Positions 34,501 through 44,479 of a DNA stretch of 64,000 nucleotides are shown here, piece by piece (positions within the stretch are counted from its first letter, which is position 1; each line of letters opens with the position of its first letter). The notes beneath the pieces are model-generated. The model did not search any database. It was not told the origin of the DNA and saw nothing but the letters and a program-made list of their open reading frames with translations. A program made the translations under genes and the position numbers. This DNA is from Lepeophtheirus salmonis (taxonomy: Eukaryota > Arthropoda > Copepoda > Siphonostomatoida > Caligidae): contig NC_052142.2 of NCBI RefSeq assembly GCF_016086655.4, positions 4,282,422 to 4,346,421 of the forward strand. The letters are read 5' to 3'.

Positions 34501-34509
34501 AGGTAGTTA

Positions 34510-35160
34510 CTAAAATAACTCGAATCCTTGAACTTGTATATCTAGGACTGTGGATTCATTCTTCCAATGGATGTAACCAAGCTATGAGAACCATAACACG
34601 TGACTTATAAGCACTTTCAATGCATTTTTATGTATATTGTTCCCATATACTTCCAATATATTTGTATACAATGACATTTGAATATGTAACTATGTTTGTA
34701 AAAAATAATAATGATCTTCAGGGATATTTTTTAAAGAACATAAATATTACAACTCTGTATATTCATTCATTTCAATTTAGAATGAGAATTATATTGTAAA
34801 ACAAATATTTATGAAAATTCCTTTGTCAATGTTTAATTCCATCAATCAATTAATTTATTGAATAAGTCTAAATACATATTTAATGACGACATAAACGGCT
34901 CTAAAAAATATTCAAACCTCATGCGATTATGTAATTTTGTTGATTGTAGTACGTATGGTTGGGGCAACTCTATGGGAAGGTTTCAAACCCTCAAAGATTT
35001 TAGGTGTCTCATATTTATCTTCACTCTATTTTATTTTAAAAATTTGAAATTTATGAAACTGTTTTTTCTATATAAATCAAGGTTTACCTTTCAATTACAG
35101 AGAAATTCAATGTTTTTTATTTATTTTGGATGGTGGGTATTCGTCTATATATGCTTGGTC
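34510..35160. other. AT-rich spacer with a weak open frame
   Basis: An open + frame at 34858-35163 includes FVDCSTYGWGNSMGRFQTLK and is followed by intron-like sequence after GATTTTAG|GTGTCT. Possibly an exon joined to the one at 35164, but this is unproven. Confidence 0.25.
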
Positions 35161-35163
35161 TAG

Positions 35164-35313
35164 GAAAACATAAAGCCCGAAGAATTTGTGAAGGTTTGCG
35201 AGTGTTTAAAGGAATCTCCTACACCTCGGATATCATCTTTTGATTCTCCTTACACGAACCCAGGTGAAATATTTGAAATGTCTATGGTCGGGAGGAAAAG
35301 AGATGGGAATTGA
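35164..35313 (+). CDS. Candidate terminal exon, unknown
   Basis: An acceptor-like ATGCTTGGTCTAG precedes 35164. The phase-0 frame encodes 49 residues: ENIKPEEFVKVCECLKESPT, SSFDSPYTNPGEIFEMSMVG, RKRDGN and a TGA stop. The composition (acidic and basic residues, prolines, no AT-driven Ile/Tyr/Lys bias) is unlike random AT-rich DNA. VGRKR resembles an amidation plus dibasic cleavage site as found in neuropeptide precursors, but nothing else supports that. No partner exon is proven. Confidence 0.35.
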   Translation, partial: ENIKPEEFVKVCECLKESPTPRISSFDSPYTNPGEIFEMSMVGRKRDGN

Positions 35314-35319
35314 AAAAAA

Positions 35320-37400
35320 AAAGAAGCAAACTTCAATTTGCTATAAACCAACGACCTATATATTAACTGGATACTCAATTGGCAAAGAAAAGGAGAGTCA
35401 AACGTCAGTTGTCGGCAGCCATGTTAGGTACCTATAATTTGTACATGAAGTTATATAGGAGACTTATACAATTAGACAAACAAAATTGTTATAAAAGTTG
35501 AAGAACATTTCCAATATTCTTAATTAAATAAGTCATCTTTATATTCCTCAATATTCAATTTTTAATCCTTTTTTTAATTTTTTTAGTTATTTTTATATCT
35601 TTTTGAATATTAGCATTTACTACAGAAACTAGTTGTTTTGTTATGCATTAGAAAATTTGATAGAAATATAAAGTTATCAAAATGATCTTCCTCACATTCA
35701 ACGCCAAGAATTTCTAATAAATATAGGTTTTCTGCTATTAATTTTAAAATATTACTATTAGTGAAAATATTCTTTTGGATTTTTTTGTTGAAGATATAAT
35801 TTTTATAATTTATAAAAATATTGAATAACAAAACGTAGACACTAAGAAATGAATGCACTATACTGATTTTTTTAAAGACTTCGATGCCTTGTAACTACTA
35901 CGGCATTCTGGAACGAAGAAAATACACTTATGAATAAACCTTCGACCGATGAGAGTCGTCAACAAAAATCTCACGTTTTTTCTACACATATATATATATT
36001 TGGAATTTCCTAATAGTAATATGCGTAAATCTTAGTAAATTAATCAATTATCATATATATAATACGGCTAAACAACTCAGACAAAATAAAAATATAAACT
36101 TAAATCAATGAAGCACATAAATAAATACATATTTACATTATACCATTATTTACAATTGATAAATAAGAAAATAATTTTAATTATTAACGTCATATTAATA
36201 TGCTTTAAAATTGTCAAGGAACATAATCTATTATTTAGTGCCAATGAATACTGAAACAATCGCTCTTATATACAGTTTTTTTTACATCGTAAGCATTTAG
36301 TGTTATCCCTAATTTATTTATGGAATATTGATGTGGAGATCTTTAACCCTCACGATCGAGTGATATTTAAATATAACAACAAGTGATATAGTAATTCAGA
36401 AAATTACTTCCGACTCACTAACTTTTAAAATATGTTAAACAAAATTCATATTTTCCCATATAACTCTGTAAAGTTATAAGATCACCGATAATTTATTAAT
36501 ATATTTATCAAGTAAGAGTTCCCATGAACTATTTATGCGTAAACAAATGTAGTTAATAAGAGAATTGATTATGTTTTCCGGCTTTGCTAATAAAAATATC
36601 AAAAAAAGAGCACCAAAGAGGAAATAAATTCACGCTCCAGGATCGTTTTCTACTTTTTTCCAATGACAAAAGAGACTCACAAGTAATAATGGAATAGATA
36701 AAGATGTTTGTTTGTTATGTATATCATTGACATTTAAGGATTCTAATCAATGAAAGAGTTTTCTAAGAATATTAGGAGACGAAATAGGGTAAACTTTGGA
36801 ACAAACAATGGAAGAGAATCAGACGAAGGATGATAAGTATCCTTCTTCCTCACTGTACATTTCATTCCGGTAGTATTCTTCTTAATTAAGCATGTCTCCA
36901 GTTATTATAGAAGTATACAACGATTCCATACAAAATATAGAGAGCCGGATGTGTATTTGAAGTAATGGATGATGAAGTAACCAAATTTGGATGTTAATGG
37001 ACATCTGCGCAATTACTTCCATTGAATGAGATAATATCCATCGAGTAACGATCAAGAACCTTTTCCAAAGAGATGAAATCCCTGAAAATTATAGATATCC
37101 GGGATATCCCAATGTCATAAACACATAGGAGTTGAATGGAACAATGAGTTGACTCAGATTTATATATTCTAATGGTACACCAAAAAGATCCATCAAACCC
37201 CTAATTATTGTGTTATAAGTAATTGATTTGATAACTAAGGTTTATCACGATAACTGTTTCACCGACCTATATAATAGTACTCAAGATGGCTGCCAACAGC
37301 AGAAGGATACATCACTATTTATCTCCAATTTATTCTATAGGCTGTGCATCCAGTTATTATATGGGGCGGTGCTATAAATACATAACTTAAAAGTGTACTA
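35320..37400. other. No recognised gene
   Basis: AT-rich. At 35395-35430 a GAGAGTCAAACGTCAGTTGT segment matches the interior of the CAAGGTTAATA MITE family (compare 44279-44298), so a fragment of that family may be buried here. The rest is unassigned. Confidence 0.35.
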
Positions 37401-37404
37401 AACT

Positions 37405-38470
37405 TTTTTCAATTAGAGTCGACGATATTCGAGTTCCTCCAAGGTTTCGTAATAAAATTCAGGCCTTTTTGGGGATGGTTCAGTATTATATAAGGTTCTT
37501 ACCGGGCCTCTTGAACTACACAGGAACCATGCATCTCCTATTGCCAATGCATTTCAGGTTTGAATGGGAGGAAAAGCAGCAGCAAGCCTTTCAAAAAATT
37601 CAAAAGAATATTTCTGAACAGACTCTCTTTGCCTTCGAGAGGACATCACCCCTTTGACAGTGATAAAAGACACGTCGTTGATTGGGACGGGATCTTAGTA
37701 GGAGATAGGGACAGGAACTGCTTCGATACCATTGGCTTTTTGGTCCAAATTGTTGACTCTTGCGCAACAAAAGTACTTGGCATTTGATAGAGAGGCCCTG
37801 GCACATTTACACTGGTCACTGAAAGAAGTTGACCTACAATATTTTCCTACCACAAGCCCTTGAGTTCGGCATTGGAATCGAGGAACCCCTCGTAGATGGC
37901 AAGAAAGTTTAGATGTTTGTAATTAACATTTGAGTTTCATTGTTAAATTATACACAAGTCGGGGAAATAGAACGTGGTAGCTTACACCTTGTTAAGACTG
38001 ATAGCTCCAGTCAGATCTTAAATGTTTCCCCTCCTTGAAAAGGTGTTACATGAACAGTCTTCAAATGACCCACGTAGCCTGGATTTTAAGGCAAGGTCTT
38101 TTGTTACAAGGAATTTTGGTAATGGTAATCTGGTCAGTTTGGGACAGAGATAAATTTAAGAGGTATAGGGTCATGAAGAGACGTAATAAATATTTTCTTT
38201 AGCTCACGGTCTTTCCCCAGGATTTAAATTTAATTTACGGCAGCTCTGCAAGTCATTTGCGTGTCTTAACTTGAGAGAAGCCGTCAAAAAATGGACCCAG
38301 CAGTGCCTATCATATCACAAGAATAAAGCGGTAACTCACATAAGGTCGTTTGGTCCTACTCCGTTTTCTTCTGATCCTCCAAGATTTTGTACACATCACA
38401 TAGATTGGGCCTTCAAATGGTAACAGGTATCTTCTAACAGTTTTGGATATGGCCGCTATTATTTCAATTT
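37405..38470 (+). mobile_element. Degenerate gypsy pol fragment (RNase H to integrase)
   Basis: The frames give, in order: FLGMVQYYIRFLPGLLNYTG, then FRFEWEEKQQQAFQKIQKNI (37469-37620; RT connection/RNase H start, YY-x-RF-x-P); IPLAFWSKLLTLAQQKYLAF and DREALAHLHWSLKEV (about 37725-37830; RNase H with the DRE motif); QQCLSYHKNKAVTHIRSFGP (about 38300-38355; integrase zinc-finger end, normally CxxCQxxK); and PPRFCTHHIDWAFKW (about 38377-38420; start of the integrase core, PPxRFxHIHxD). Frames change repeatedly. It is a different lineage from the gypsy copy at 1-2550, judged from the wording. Confidence 0.8.
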
Positions 38471-39090
38471 TCTCATTTTACGCTATTATTTCAATTTTCT
38501 CATAATACGTATTTATTCAAATTTTCTTCTAATATGTTTTTATTTCAATGCTCTCATTTATCAATGTTTTTATTTGTATGCTTTAATTTATTAATGTTTT
38601 TAATTGATTTTTTTTTTTAAGATTGGCGTATAATCTAGAAGGAGCACTAGAGGTCTTCTCAAAGCTCTTCTTGCATATGCAGTTATAATATGTCTCATAG
38701 AAGGACTCTAATAAAGATCAGTTGAAGTAAAATAACAAACTTGTATAGATTTCTTCATATGTTTAAAAAATGCATAATTTTCAAGTAATTTAGATCAAAT
38801 GTAAATCCATGGAAAAAATTAAAAAGTTGCTAAATAGGATTTACCTAATCATACAAGTTACACCTATCAATTTGTGATAAATTATATTGTTTAAGTTGAC
38901 CAATGTCTCGTCATACGCTCTCTTCTAAACACTACAATTCTTATAGAATAAAATAAGACACTTAATGGAATATAGAGTAAAATATGTTCATTAAGATTAA
39001 CACAACATGAAAATGATACACTAGTTATCATCTTAATGTTGAAACATATTACAGACAAACATCTGGATAAATCGAGCGACACATAATTTA
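38471..39090. other. AT-rich spacer with simple repeats
   Basis: TTTTATTTCAATTTTCTCAT words repeat four to five times between about 38455 and 38600 with drift. The segment 38805-38885 resembles the reverse complement of 26575-26660. Confidence 0.45.
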
Positions 39091-39094
39091 GATG

Positions 39095-39345
39095 TGCTTT
39101 TCAAATCCTTAGATCGATTTTAATTCATTATATACTTAAATACTTCCATTTTCTTTAAGAAGAAGAACAAAAAAAGAGATTTGAGATACTTTGTCCAAAA
39201 CAAGAGATGCTAGATTTATGATATATAGAGGGATGATGATGGAATGAAAATTTATGTTAAGAAGTGAACCAAATCAAGATAAGCTTAATACAAGATAAGG
39301 GTGAATTCCTTCTTAAGGTAGGAATCTATTCATCTATATGTCATC
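39095..39345 (+). repeat. Dispersed repeat, copy 2 of 2
   Basis: Diverged partner of 27040-27275. See that entry for shared words. Confidence 0.6.
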
Positions 39346-40550
39346 TATGTACTTAGTATGTATACATTTCTGGCCTAGGCTACACTAAGTGTTGCCAGGT
39401 GCAGTTTGACGTTTCCTTTGGTAAGTTTGACTTTTGTAGCATAATCGTACTCAGAATGTTTTTACTTACGACCATCTTTTGTTTTATTTAGAGTGACTTG
39501 AAAAATTAATTGGTTAAAAAAAATGGAACTAAGTAGGGAACATTATATAGGTGATAGTCATAGAGAAAGAAATGCATAGAGGCGACAAATGATTTTTATC
39601 TGCAGTTTGGCAAAACAAGGCAGGATTAGATAAAAATTTTCAGACTGCAGGTTGGACTGCAGTTCGATGAGGAGTTTCATTATTTTCAACATCAGCTAAT
39701 GGGAAGAAGTTGATTATTCAACTTTTTCATTCGTGATTAAATTTTGAATATATTTTTCACAGTTGGGATTAAAGAACTCAAACAACACACTCAGAACTTC
39801 ATATGTTGTATTTATTTATAAATTATAGTTATATATACTTTTACTAAAATGTTAAAATATTGTCCTGTTTACGTTTGCTCCAATTTGGACAAGGTTTAGT
39901 CATCTGGAATTAGTTTCTATAGGTTTTCTAGAGATTCAGGTAAAGCATAGATTGAATCCTAACCCCAATTCAATATCAGGTTCGTTATTTTTTAATAATA
40001 GTATTCAATAGAAATTCGGGATGAATGTCTGTTCATCGTAAGCACTTCATGCCATTTTTCAAAAATGCATTATCCTCTAATCACTTTGCCAAGAATAGAC
40101 TGATAACATTATGGAAATTAAAATACGTTTTTTCCTTTCAAATTTAATGTAATCCTTCATAACATTTACCAATATGGAAGTCGAAGAAATCAAATTGATG
40201 CTAGACAAGGTGATTGAAACAAATAATAGTTCACTAAGATTTCACTAATAAATCACTAAGAAAGAGACGTTAATCTTAATGTCAAGTCCCTCTGTTTGGG
40301 ATGATGATGATTTCTTAAATTTTTCAGATTTATAAGAAATTAAGAATATTGTTTTTTACTTTTCTGGGAATACTTATCGTCCAATTTTGTTGGAAAACAA
40401 TTATTTCAGTTGCAACAATTTTGTATAGCGTCTATAAGAGTATTGAGCTCCATGACAAATTATGGATGACACAATGATCCACTGGCAAAAGAATTTTAAA
40501 GAAATTGTCCTAATGAACTCTTGAATAAATACTTGATATCTGATATCTGT
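39346..40550. other. No recognised gene
   Basis: AT-rich. CTGCAG-containing words (CAGTTTGGCAAAAC, CAGACTGCAGGTTGGACTGC) cluster at 39600-39665. No gene supported. Confidence 0.35.
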
Positions 40551-40552
40551 AA

Positions 40553-40705
40553 ATATATAATTTTATTATTAAAATATATGATGAATAAATATATAATTTT
40601 ATTATTAAAATATGTGATGAATAAATATATAATTTTATTATTAAAATATATGATGAATAAATATATAATTTTATTATTAAAATATATGATGAATAAATAT
40701 ATAAA
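40553..40705. repeat. 36-bp tandem repeat, about 4.2 copies
   Basis: The unit ATATAATTTTATTATTAAAA plus TATATGATGAATAAAT repeats four times with a single base change (TATGTG in one copy). Because 36 is a multiple of three, both strands show artificial periodic peptides (for example NKYIILLLKYMM), which I do not regard as genes. Confidence 0.95.
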
Positions 40706-41281
40706 CATTGAATTATAGTTGATCATTTCAGTCGCTATTAAAATACAGCCACTGAAGAGAAAATAATGATGTTCTTCTTCACTTAATACAAATAAGTCCT
40801 TAGATGACCAAAACACTTTTAATAGATGACTTCTTCATTTGAATGTAATATCCTGTACTGTAGTCGAATCCATCTTTCCTAAGTTTAAGTTAATTTAAAG
40901 ATTCTAAAACTACTCTAAATTAACATGCCTGATGATGTTGGACTAAATAAAACATATATCACCTTACCATATAGTCTATTTTAAGCCACAAAAACCGAAC
41001 AAAATGTTTGTAATAATGGTGTGAGTCCATAATAACCTCCTGATTTACTTAATATACATACAAATATGAAGTATCTATTCACATACTAATTTACCCCTCA
41101 ATACATTTTTTTTGTCATCTCAGTCGTATAGACATCCTAATGTCCATAGCAAATATTTTTTCCAATTCGAAAGTATCATGCTTCTGAGTCCAATTCCTCA
41201 TGCTCCGAGATTAAGCCAAGTCATGATGCCTCTAACCTAGGACGTCACTGGATACAATATAAGTTCATTAAAATAAAATGG

Positions 41282-41359
41282 AATCACCGTAGCTCATGGA
41301 CAACGCGCTCGGGAAAAGTTATTCTCCCGAATTCAATGTGTGTTCGTGCTCAGGCGATT
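41282..41359 (+). other. tRNA-like remnant (A- and B-box resemblance)
   Basis: AATCACC and GGCGATT could pair as a 7-bp acceptor stem with one mismatch. TAGCTCATGGACAACGCG resembles a polymerase III A box, CGGGA/TCCCG could form an anticodon stem, and TGTTCGTGCTC resembles a B box. The anticodon loop would be too long and the T stem does not pair, so this is at best a tRNA pseudogene or the head of a tRNA-derived SINE. Confidence 0.25.
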
Positions 41360-41401
41360 CCTGAGACAGAAATATAAATTTTGTATGTGGATTTCATTTA
41401 A

Positions 41402-41486
41402 AGATTCCTAGGTCAGATGGAGTAAATATAATACTATAATGTTTACTTATACTTAATCAGTGCAACTCCGTCCAACCAATTAAAGG
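41402..41486 (+). mobile_element. ~85-bp palindromic mini-element, copy 1
   Basis: CCTAGGTCAGATGGAGT at the left is answered in inverse orientation at the right by ACTCCGTCCAACC. The whole unit recurs, in the opposite orientation, at 46027-46116 with high similarity, including the interior TGTTTACTTATACTTAATCA. Non-coding; likely a very short MITE. Confidence 0.65.
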
Positions 41487-41739
41487 AACATTAAAAAAAA
41501 AAATTAAAAAAAAAAATTATATTAATAAAAAATCCTATTTGACATCAGTGTTTTAATGTAACCTCAATGTAAGCAGAAGTATATTAATCAAACTTTTGCG
41601 CGCCTTGTTGCCTTTCTGTTTTTCTTTCACTATAGTGATAGGTATTAGTTAATTATTTATTACTGCTCGTCATACATACATAAAAATAAAATTGTAAAAA
41701 TGTATGGGAACAAACACGACCACACAACGGGGTATTTGT

Positions 41740-42025
41740 GCTACTGCAGCCGATTCTAAGTGATTGCACTTAGCCCTGATCAGTTTTAAGCAGACCAATA
41801 ATGTTGTACGTCGTTTTTTTGAAATCTTATAATCTTATCTTTTGGACCTTCTGCTTTGCTGCAGAAACTCCTACATGATTCTCTCTGAATTAATCTTTGT
41901 GGGAGCTACAATGATGATGTTTCAGTTTGTTGAGTTTATACCTTATGCTGGAAGATGTTTGGTTCACCAGAGAATTGATTTTTCTCTGATATTTTTTTCT
42001 TTTTGGACGCTCAAAATATAATACC
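41740..42025 (-). pseudogene. LINE ORF2, segment between endonuclease and RT
   Basis: PKRKKYQRKINSLVNQTSSS then IRYKLNKLKHHH is the basic WWN-x-L-like stretch that follows LINE endonucleases. Further on, ESCRSFCSKAEGPKD recalls SWRxFCxxIExxKD. The RT palm is not found below 41740. Confidence 0.5.
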
Positions 42026-42860
42026 ATGTTGATAGCCATGTTAAGCGATTCATCACACTCATCAATAAAATTTGGGTTTGAGCCTATAACCAACAATGAT
42101 TCTGTTTCTGTGAGGTACCTGAGGATGTCCCAGTTAGCTTTTCTAACATTTCTTTATTGCTCCATGACTGGCATATATTTGCCTAACCCAAAAACTATAT
42201 ATCTATGGTCAGACATTGATGGTCTAAGATCTACATGCCACCCTGTTATCTCGAACTTGTTAAAGACAATGTTGATTCACAATTTTGATGCCAAGCCAAT
42301 GGTTGAACTTGCTTGTTGAGTGATAAAAGTAGGCTCGTTCCCCTTGTATATAGCAGTCAATTAATTTCATCAATGGTGTTTCCCAGAGACTCTCCTCTCG
42401 TGTCAGTTTCTCTACTACTCTAAAGTTGATTGTGGGCATTTGAATCCATAGCTAAGAGAAGTGGCTTTTGTTCTTCTTCACAATTCTGAATGAGATGTAA
42501 CAATGCTTCATTCACAATAGGTAATAATTGTTTAAGGTAAGCAACGGGGATGTACGTTACTAGTCCATCTATTTTCATACATATTTTGCAGATGTCTTTG
42601 TCTGAAAATTCTCGAACTGACCATGCTTGCAAATGGTTAGCAGATCTTATTCAATCCCTTGAATTTGACTCAAGTGAGTCGTGGATTCTAAATCATCTAG
42701 GACCGAGACTAACTGAGTTATGGCACAGTTATTAGCAATATTTGTGATGTTCTCAATTTGATCTCCAAGTTTGCTGCTTAAGAGTGTTGAGTGTTACTAT
42801 ACAATGAGCACATTGACATTTTCCATACTTGGCTAGGCTGTTGTTTGTTCTCTTTGTCTG
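42026..42860 (-). pseudogene. LINE ORF2 endonuclease domain
   Basis: Minus-strand readings give NTQHS, a stop, AANLEIKLRTSQ near the start, which matches the NLQHSKAA opening of R1/Jockey-type endonucleases. CMKIDGLVTYIPVAYLKQLL is next, then KPLLLAMDSNAHNQL (about 42465-42422), the classic GDFNAHH-like metal-binding motif, where D, N, A and H are retained. SDHRYIVFGLGKYMPVMEQ (about 42213-42157) supplies the catalytic SDH motif, followed by ANWDILRYL. The target-nicking chemistry would need an intact frame, which is absent. Confidence 0.8.
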
Positions 42861-42986
42861 CCATCTTCTTTGAGAGCTTCCGTATCATAAGAATTGCCGT
42901 CAGTAGCATCATCAGCATCCATTGATTTGTTGCCACCACTATCAATCTCACACTGTTTACTAACTTTAGTATTATCTTTTTTGCTA

Positions 42987-42994
42987 GTGGCAGT
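42987..42994 (+). repeat. 8-bp TSD of the MITE at 42995 (left)
   Basis: GTGGCAGT, paired with GTAGCAGT at 43198-43205; 7 of 8 match. Confidence 0.75.
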
Positions 42995-43197
42995 CAAGGT
43001 TAATAAAAATACAAGGTTATACAATAACGTATATACGACTTTTGTTTGACTATAATATTGACGTCATAGTAGATGAGTTGTTGCGTGTTTTGTCAAAATC
43101 CGCTTGTCTTACCTAGCAGTCGGTACAATAAATCAGATTGAAAATTCTAGCAAGCCCGATTATATGATGGTCTAACCTTGTATTTCTATTAACGTTG
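42995..43197. mobile_element. hAT-type MITE, CAAGGTTAATA family, 203 bp
   Basis: Begins CAAGGTTAATAAAAATACAA and ends TGTATTTCTATTAACGTTG. The interior carries TTTTGTCAAAATCC, the CAGTCGGTACAATAAATCAG block and AAGCCCGATTATATGATGGT, shared with copies at 18256, 44029, 46470 and 63585. It splits the LINE between ORF1 and the endonuclease. It lacks the copy-2 segment at 44120-44225, showing internal length variation in the family. Confidence 0.9.
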
Positions 43198-43238
43198 GTA
43201 GCAGTCTAATCTTTTATACTAGTGACACAAGTTTTTTT

Positions 43239-44028
43239 TCATCTACTATCATTTCCTTGGTTTGGTTTTTTGGTGTCACCATCCACTTCTTCTTCCTCTT
43301 GTTGGATAATGGGTGTTTTCTTTGGGTCTTGAAAACGTACCTTTTCTACTGATACTATTCTGAAAGTGAAGTCTATCAATTGCAGGGCTTCAAATGCCAG
43401 TGGCTCTACGTATATAAAATACCTTACCAAAGTTAGTAATTTCAGATTTTGCAAGTTCCACCTTACTTTTAATTTAAAGAGTATTGCATTAATATTAGTA
43501 TATTAGTATTAATGCCGCAAGAATGTCGTCTCCAATATTACTAGTCACCCCACAAACGAAGCCCGTGTGGTATTTTTTTCTCTTTTTTGAGCACCCTCAT
43601 TTATTCTGCTTCATCATATGAGGTTGCAAGGAGAGTTGTTTTTTCCATTTTTCTTTTTGGGGGACATATTATGCAGAAACATAATCATTAACGTAAATGA
43701 CCATTCTTGTATTCGTATAGCGACGCCCTTCGTAGTTAGGAATTAGGTCCCCCATTGGTGCTAACAGACGACATATGTGGTTTGCATAAATTATTTTAAT
43801 AACTTTATTACATTTAATGATGGAAATATGGTTACTGTTCTTTCTTATTATTACGATTTCGTTTGCCTCCTTAGAAATGTCAGCGTAAAGAATTATCATT
43901 TTGTACCTGGTTTCTTTTTCATATACTTGGTTGTCCTCAGCGGGTATTTCAGGAATATTAATCCTCTTTAAAGAAGGGTTTTCATAAGTTGGGCCCTCTC
44001 TTCCTTGTTTCAAAAAGTTAGAGGCTTG
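43239..44028 (-). pseudogene. LINE ORF1, C-terminal and central part
   Basis: From 44031 down: QASNFLKQGREGPTYENPSL, then ADISKEANEIVIIRKNSNH and LIPNYEGRRYTNTRMVIYV, all of which recur in the fragment at 6880-7520. After a frameshift: FVCGVTSNIGDDILAAL (about 43570-43520). Finally EPLAFEALQLIDFTFRIVSV, EKVRFQDPKKTPIIQ, and an acidic EEEEVDGD stretch ending near 43239. No CCHC knuckle is visible in what survives. The apparent start Met at 44031 is an artefact of the MITE junction: the frame continues across the insertion. Confidence 0.7.
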
Positions 44029-44337
44029 CAAGGTTAGAAATACAAGATTAGACCATCATGTAATTGGGCTGGCTAGAATTTTCAATCTGATGTATTGTAC
44101 CGACTGCTGGGTAAGGCAGGCAGATTTTGACAAAACACGTAACCACTCATAGTATATGACGTCATAATAACTAAAATTTTCAATTGAATCTATCTTACCA
44201 AATGCAGGCAAGAAAAACAGATTTTGACAAAACACGTAACGACTCGTCTACTACGACGTCAATATGAAAAGCGTGGTGGAAGTCAAACATCAGTCGTACA
44301 CGCGTTATGGTATAGCCTTGTATTTATATTAACCTTG
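44029..44337. mobile_element. hAT-type MITE, CAAGGTTAATA family, 309 bp, within LINE ORF1
   Basis: Flanked by GAGGCTTG (44021-44028) and GGGGCTTG (44338-44345), a 7/8 match. Termini CAAGGTTAGAAATACAAG and TGTATTTATATTAACCTTG. It interrupts LINE ORF1: the codons before and after it form one lysine-rich frame (minus strand NKKDSIQA, with the duplicated CAAGCC codons at the join). Confidence 0.9.
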
Positions 44338-44345
44338 GGGGCTTG

Positions 44346-44470
44346 TATTGAATCTTTCTTGTTTGTATCAGCATTTTTCTTGTTTTTGGCCTCTTTCGAG
44401 TCCCTCTTTGATTCCTTCTTCAGGACAATGTTTTGGGATCTAACTCTCTTCCCTCAATTGTTGTATGTTA
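44346..44470 (-). pseudogene. LINE ORF1, N-terminal basic part
   Basis: SQNIVLKKESKRDSKEAKNK then KNADTNKKDSIQA, read continuously into QASNFLKQ on the far side of the MITE. Lys-rich low-complexity, as is usual for ORF1 N-termini. Confidence 0.6.
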
Positions 44471-44479
44471 TCTATTCCC

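Larger units (their letters stand above)
41740..44470 (-). mobile_element. R1/Jockey-like LINE, broken, with two MITE insertions
   Basis: Reading down the minus strand: ORF1 (about 44470-43215), then the apurinic-type endonuclease of ORF2 (about 42850-42030), then the linker leading to reverse transcriptase (about 42025-41740), where recognisable sequence stops. Two hAT-type MITEs (44029-44337 and 42995-43197) interrupt it. The reverse transcriptase itself is missing. Frames are broken by stops and shifts throughout. Confidence 0.8.

Noticed and set aside
40553..40705. Regular direct repeats resembling a CRISPR-like array
   Set aside because: The units are contiguous with no unique spacers, and the genome is eukaryotic; an ordinary minisatellite.
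40496..40816. Long open frames with periodic peptides on both strands
   Set aside because: Created by a 36-bp tandem repeat whose period is a multiple of three; pure simple-sequence artefact.
41282..41359. tRNA gene
   Set aside because: The acceptor stem is suggestive, but the anticodon arm is too long and the T stem does not pair. Kept only as a tRNA-like remnant.
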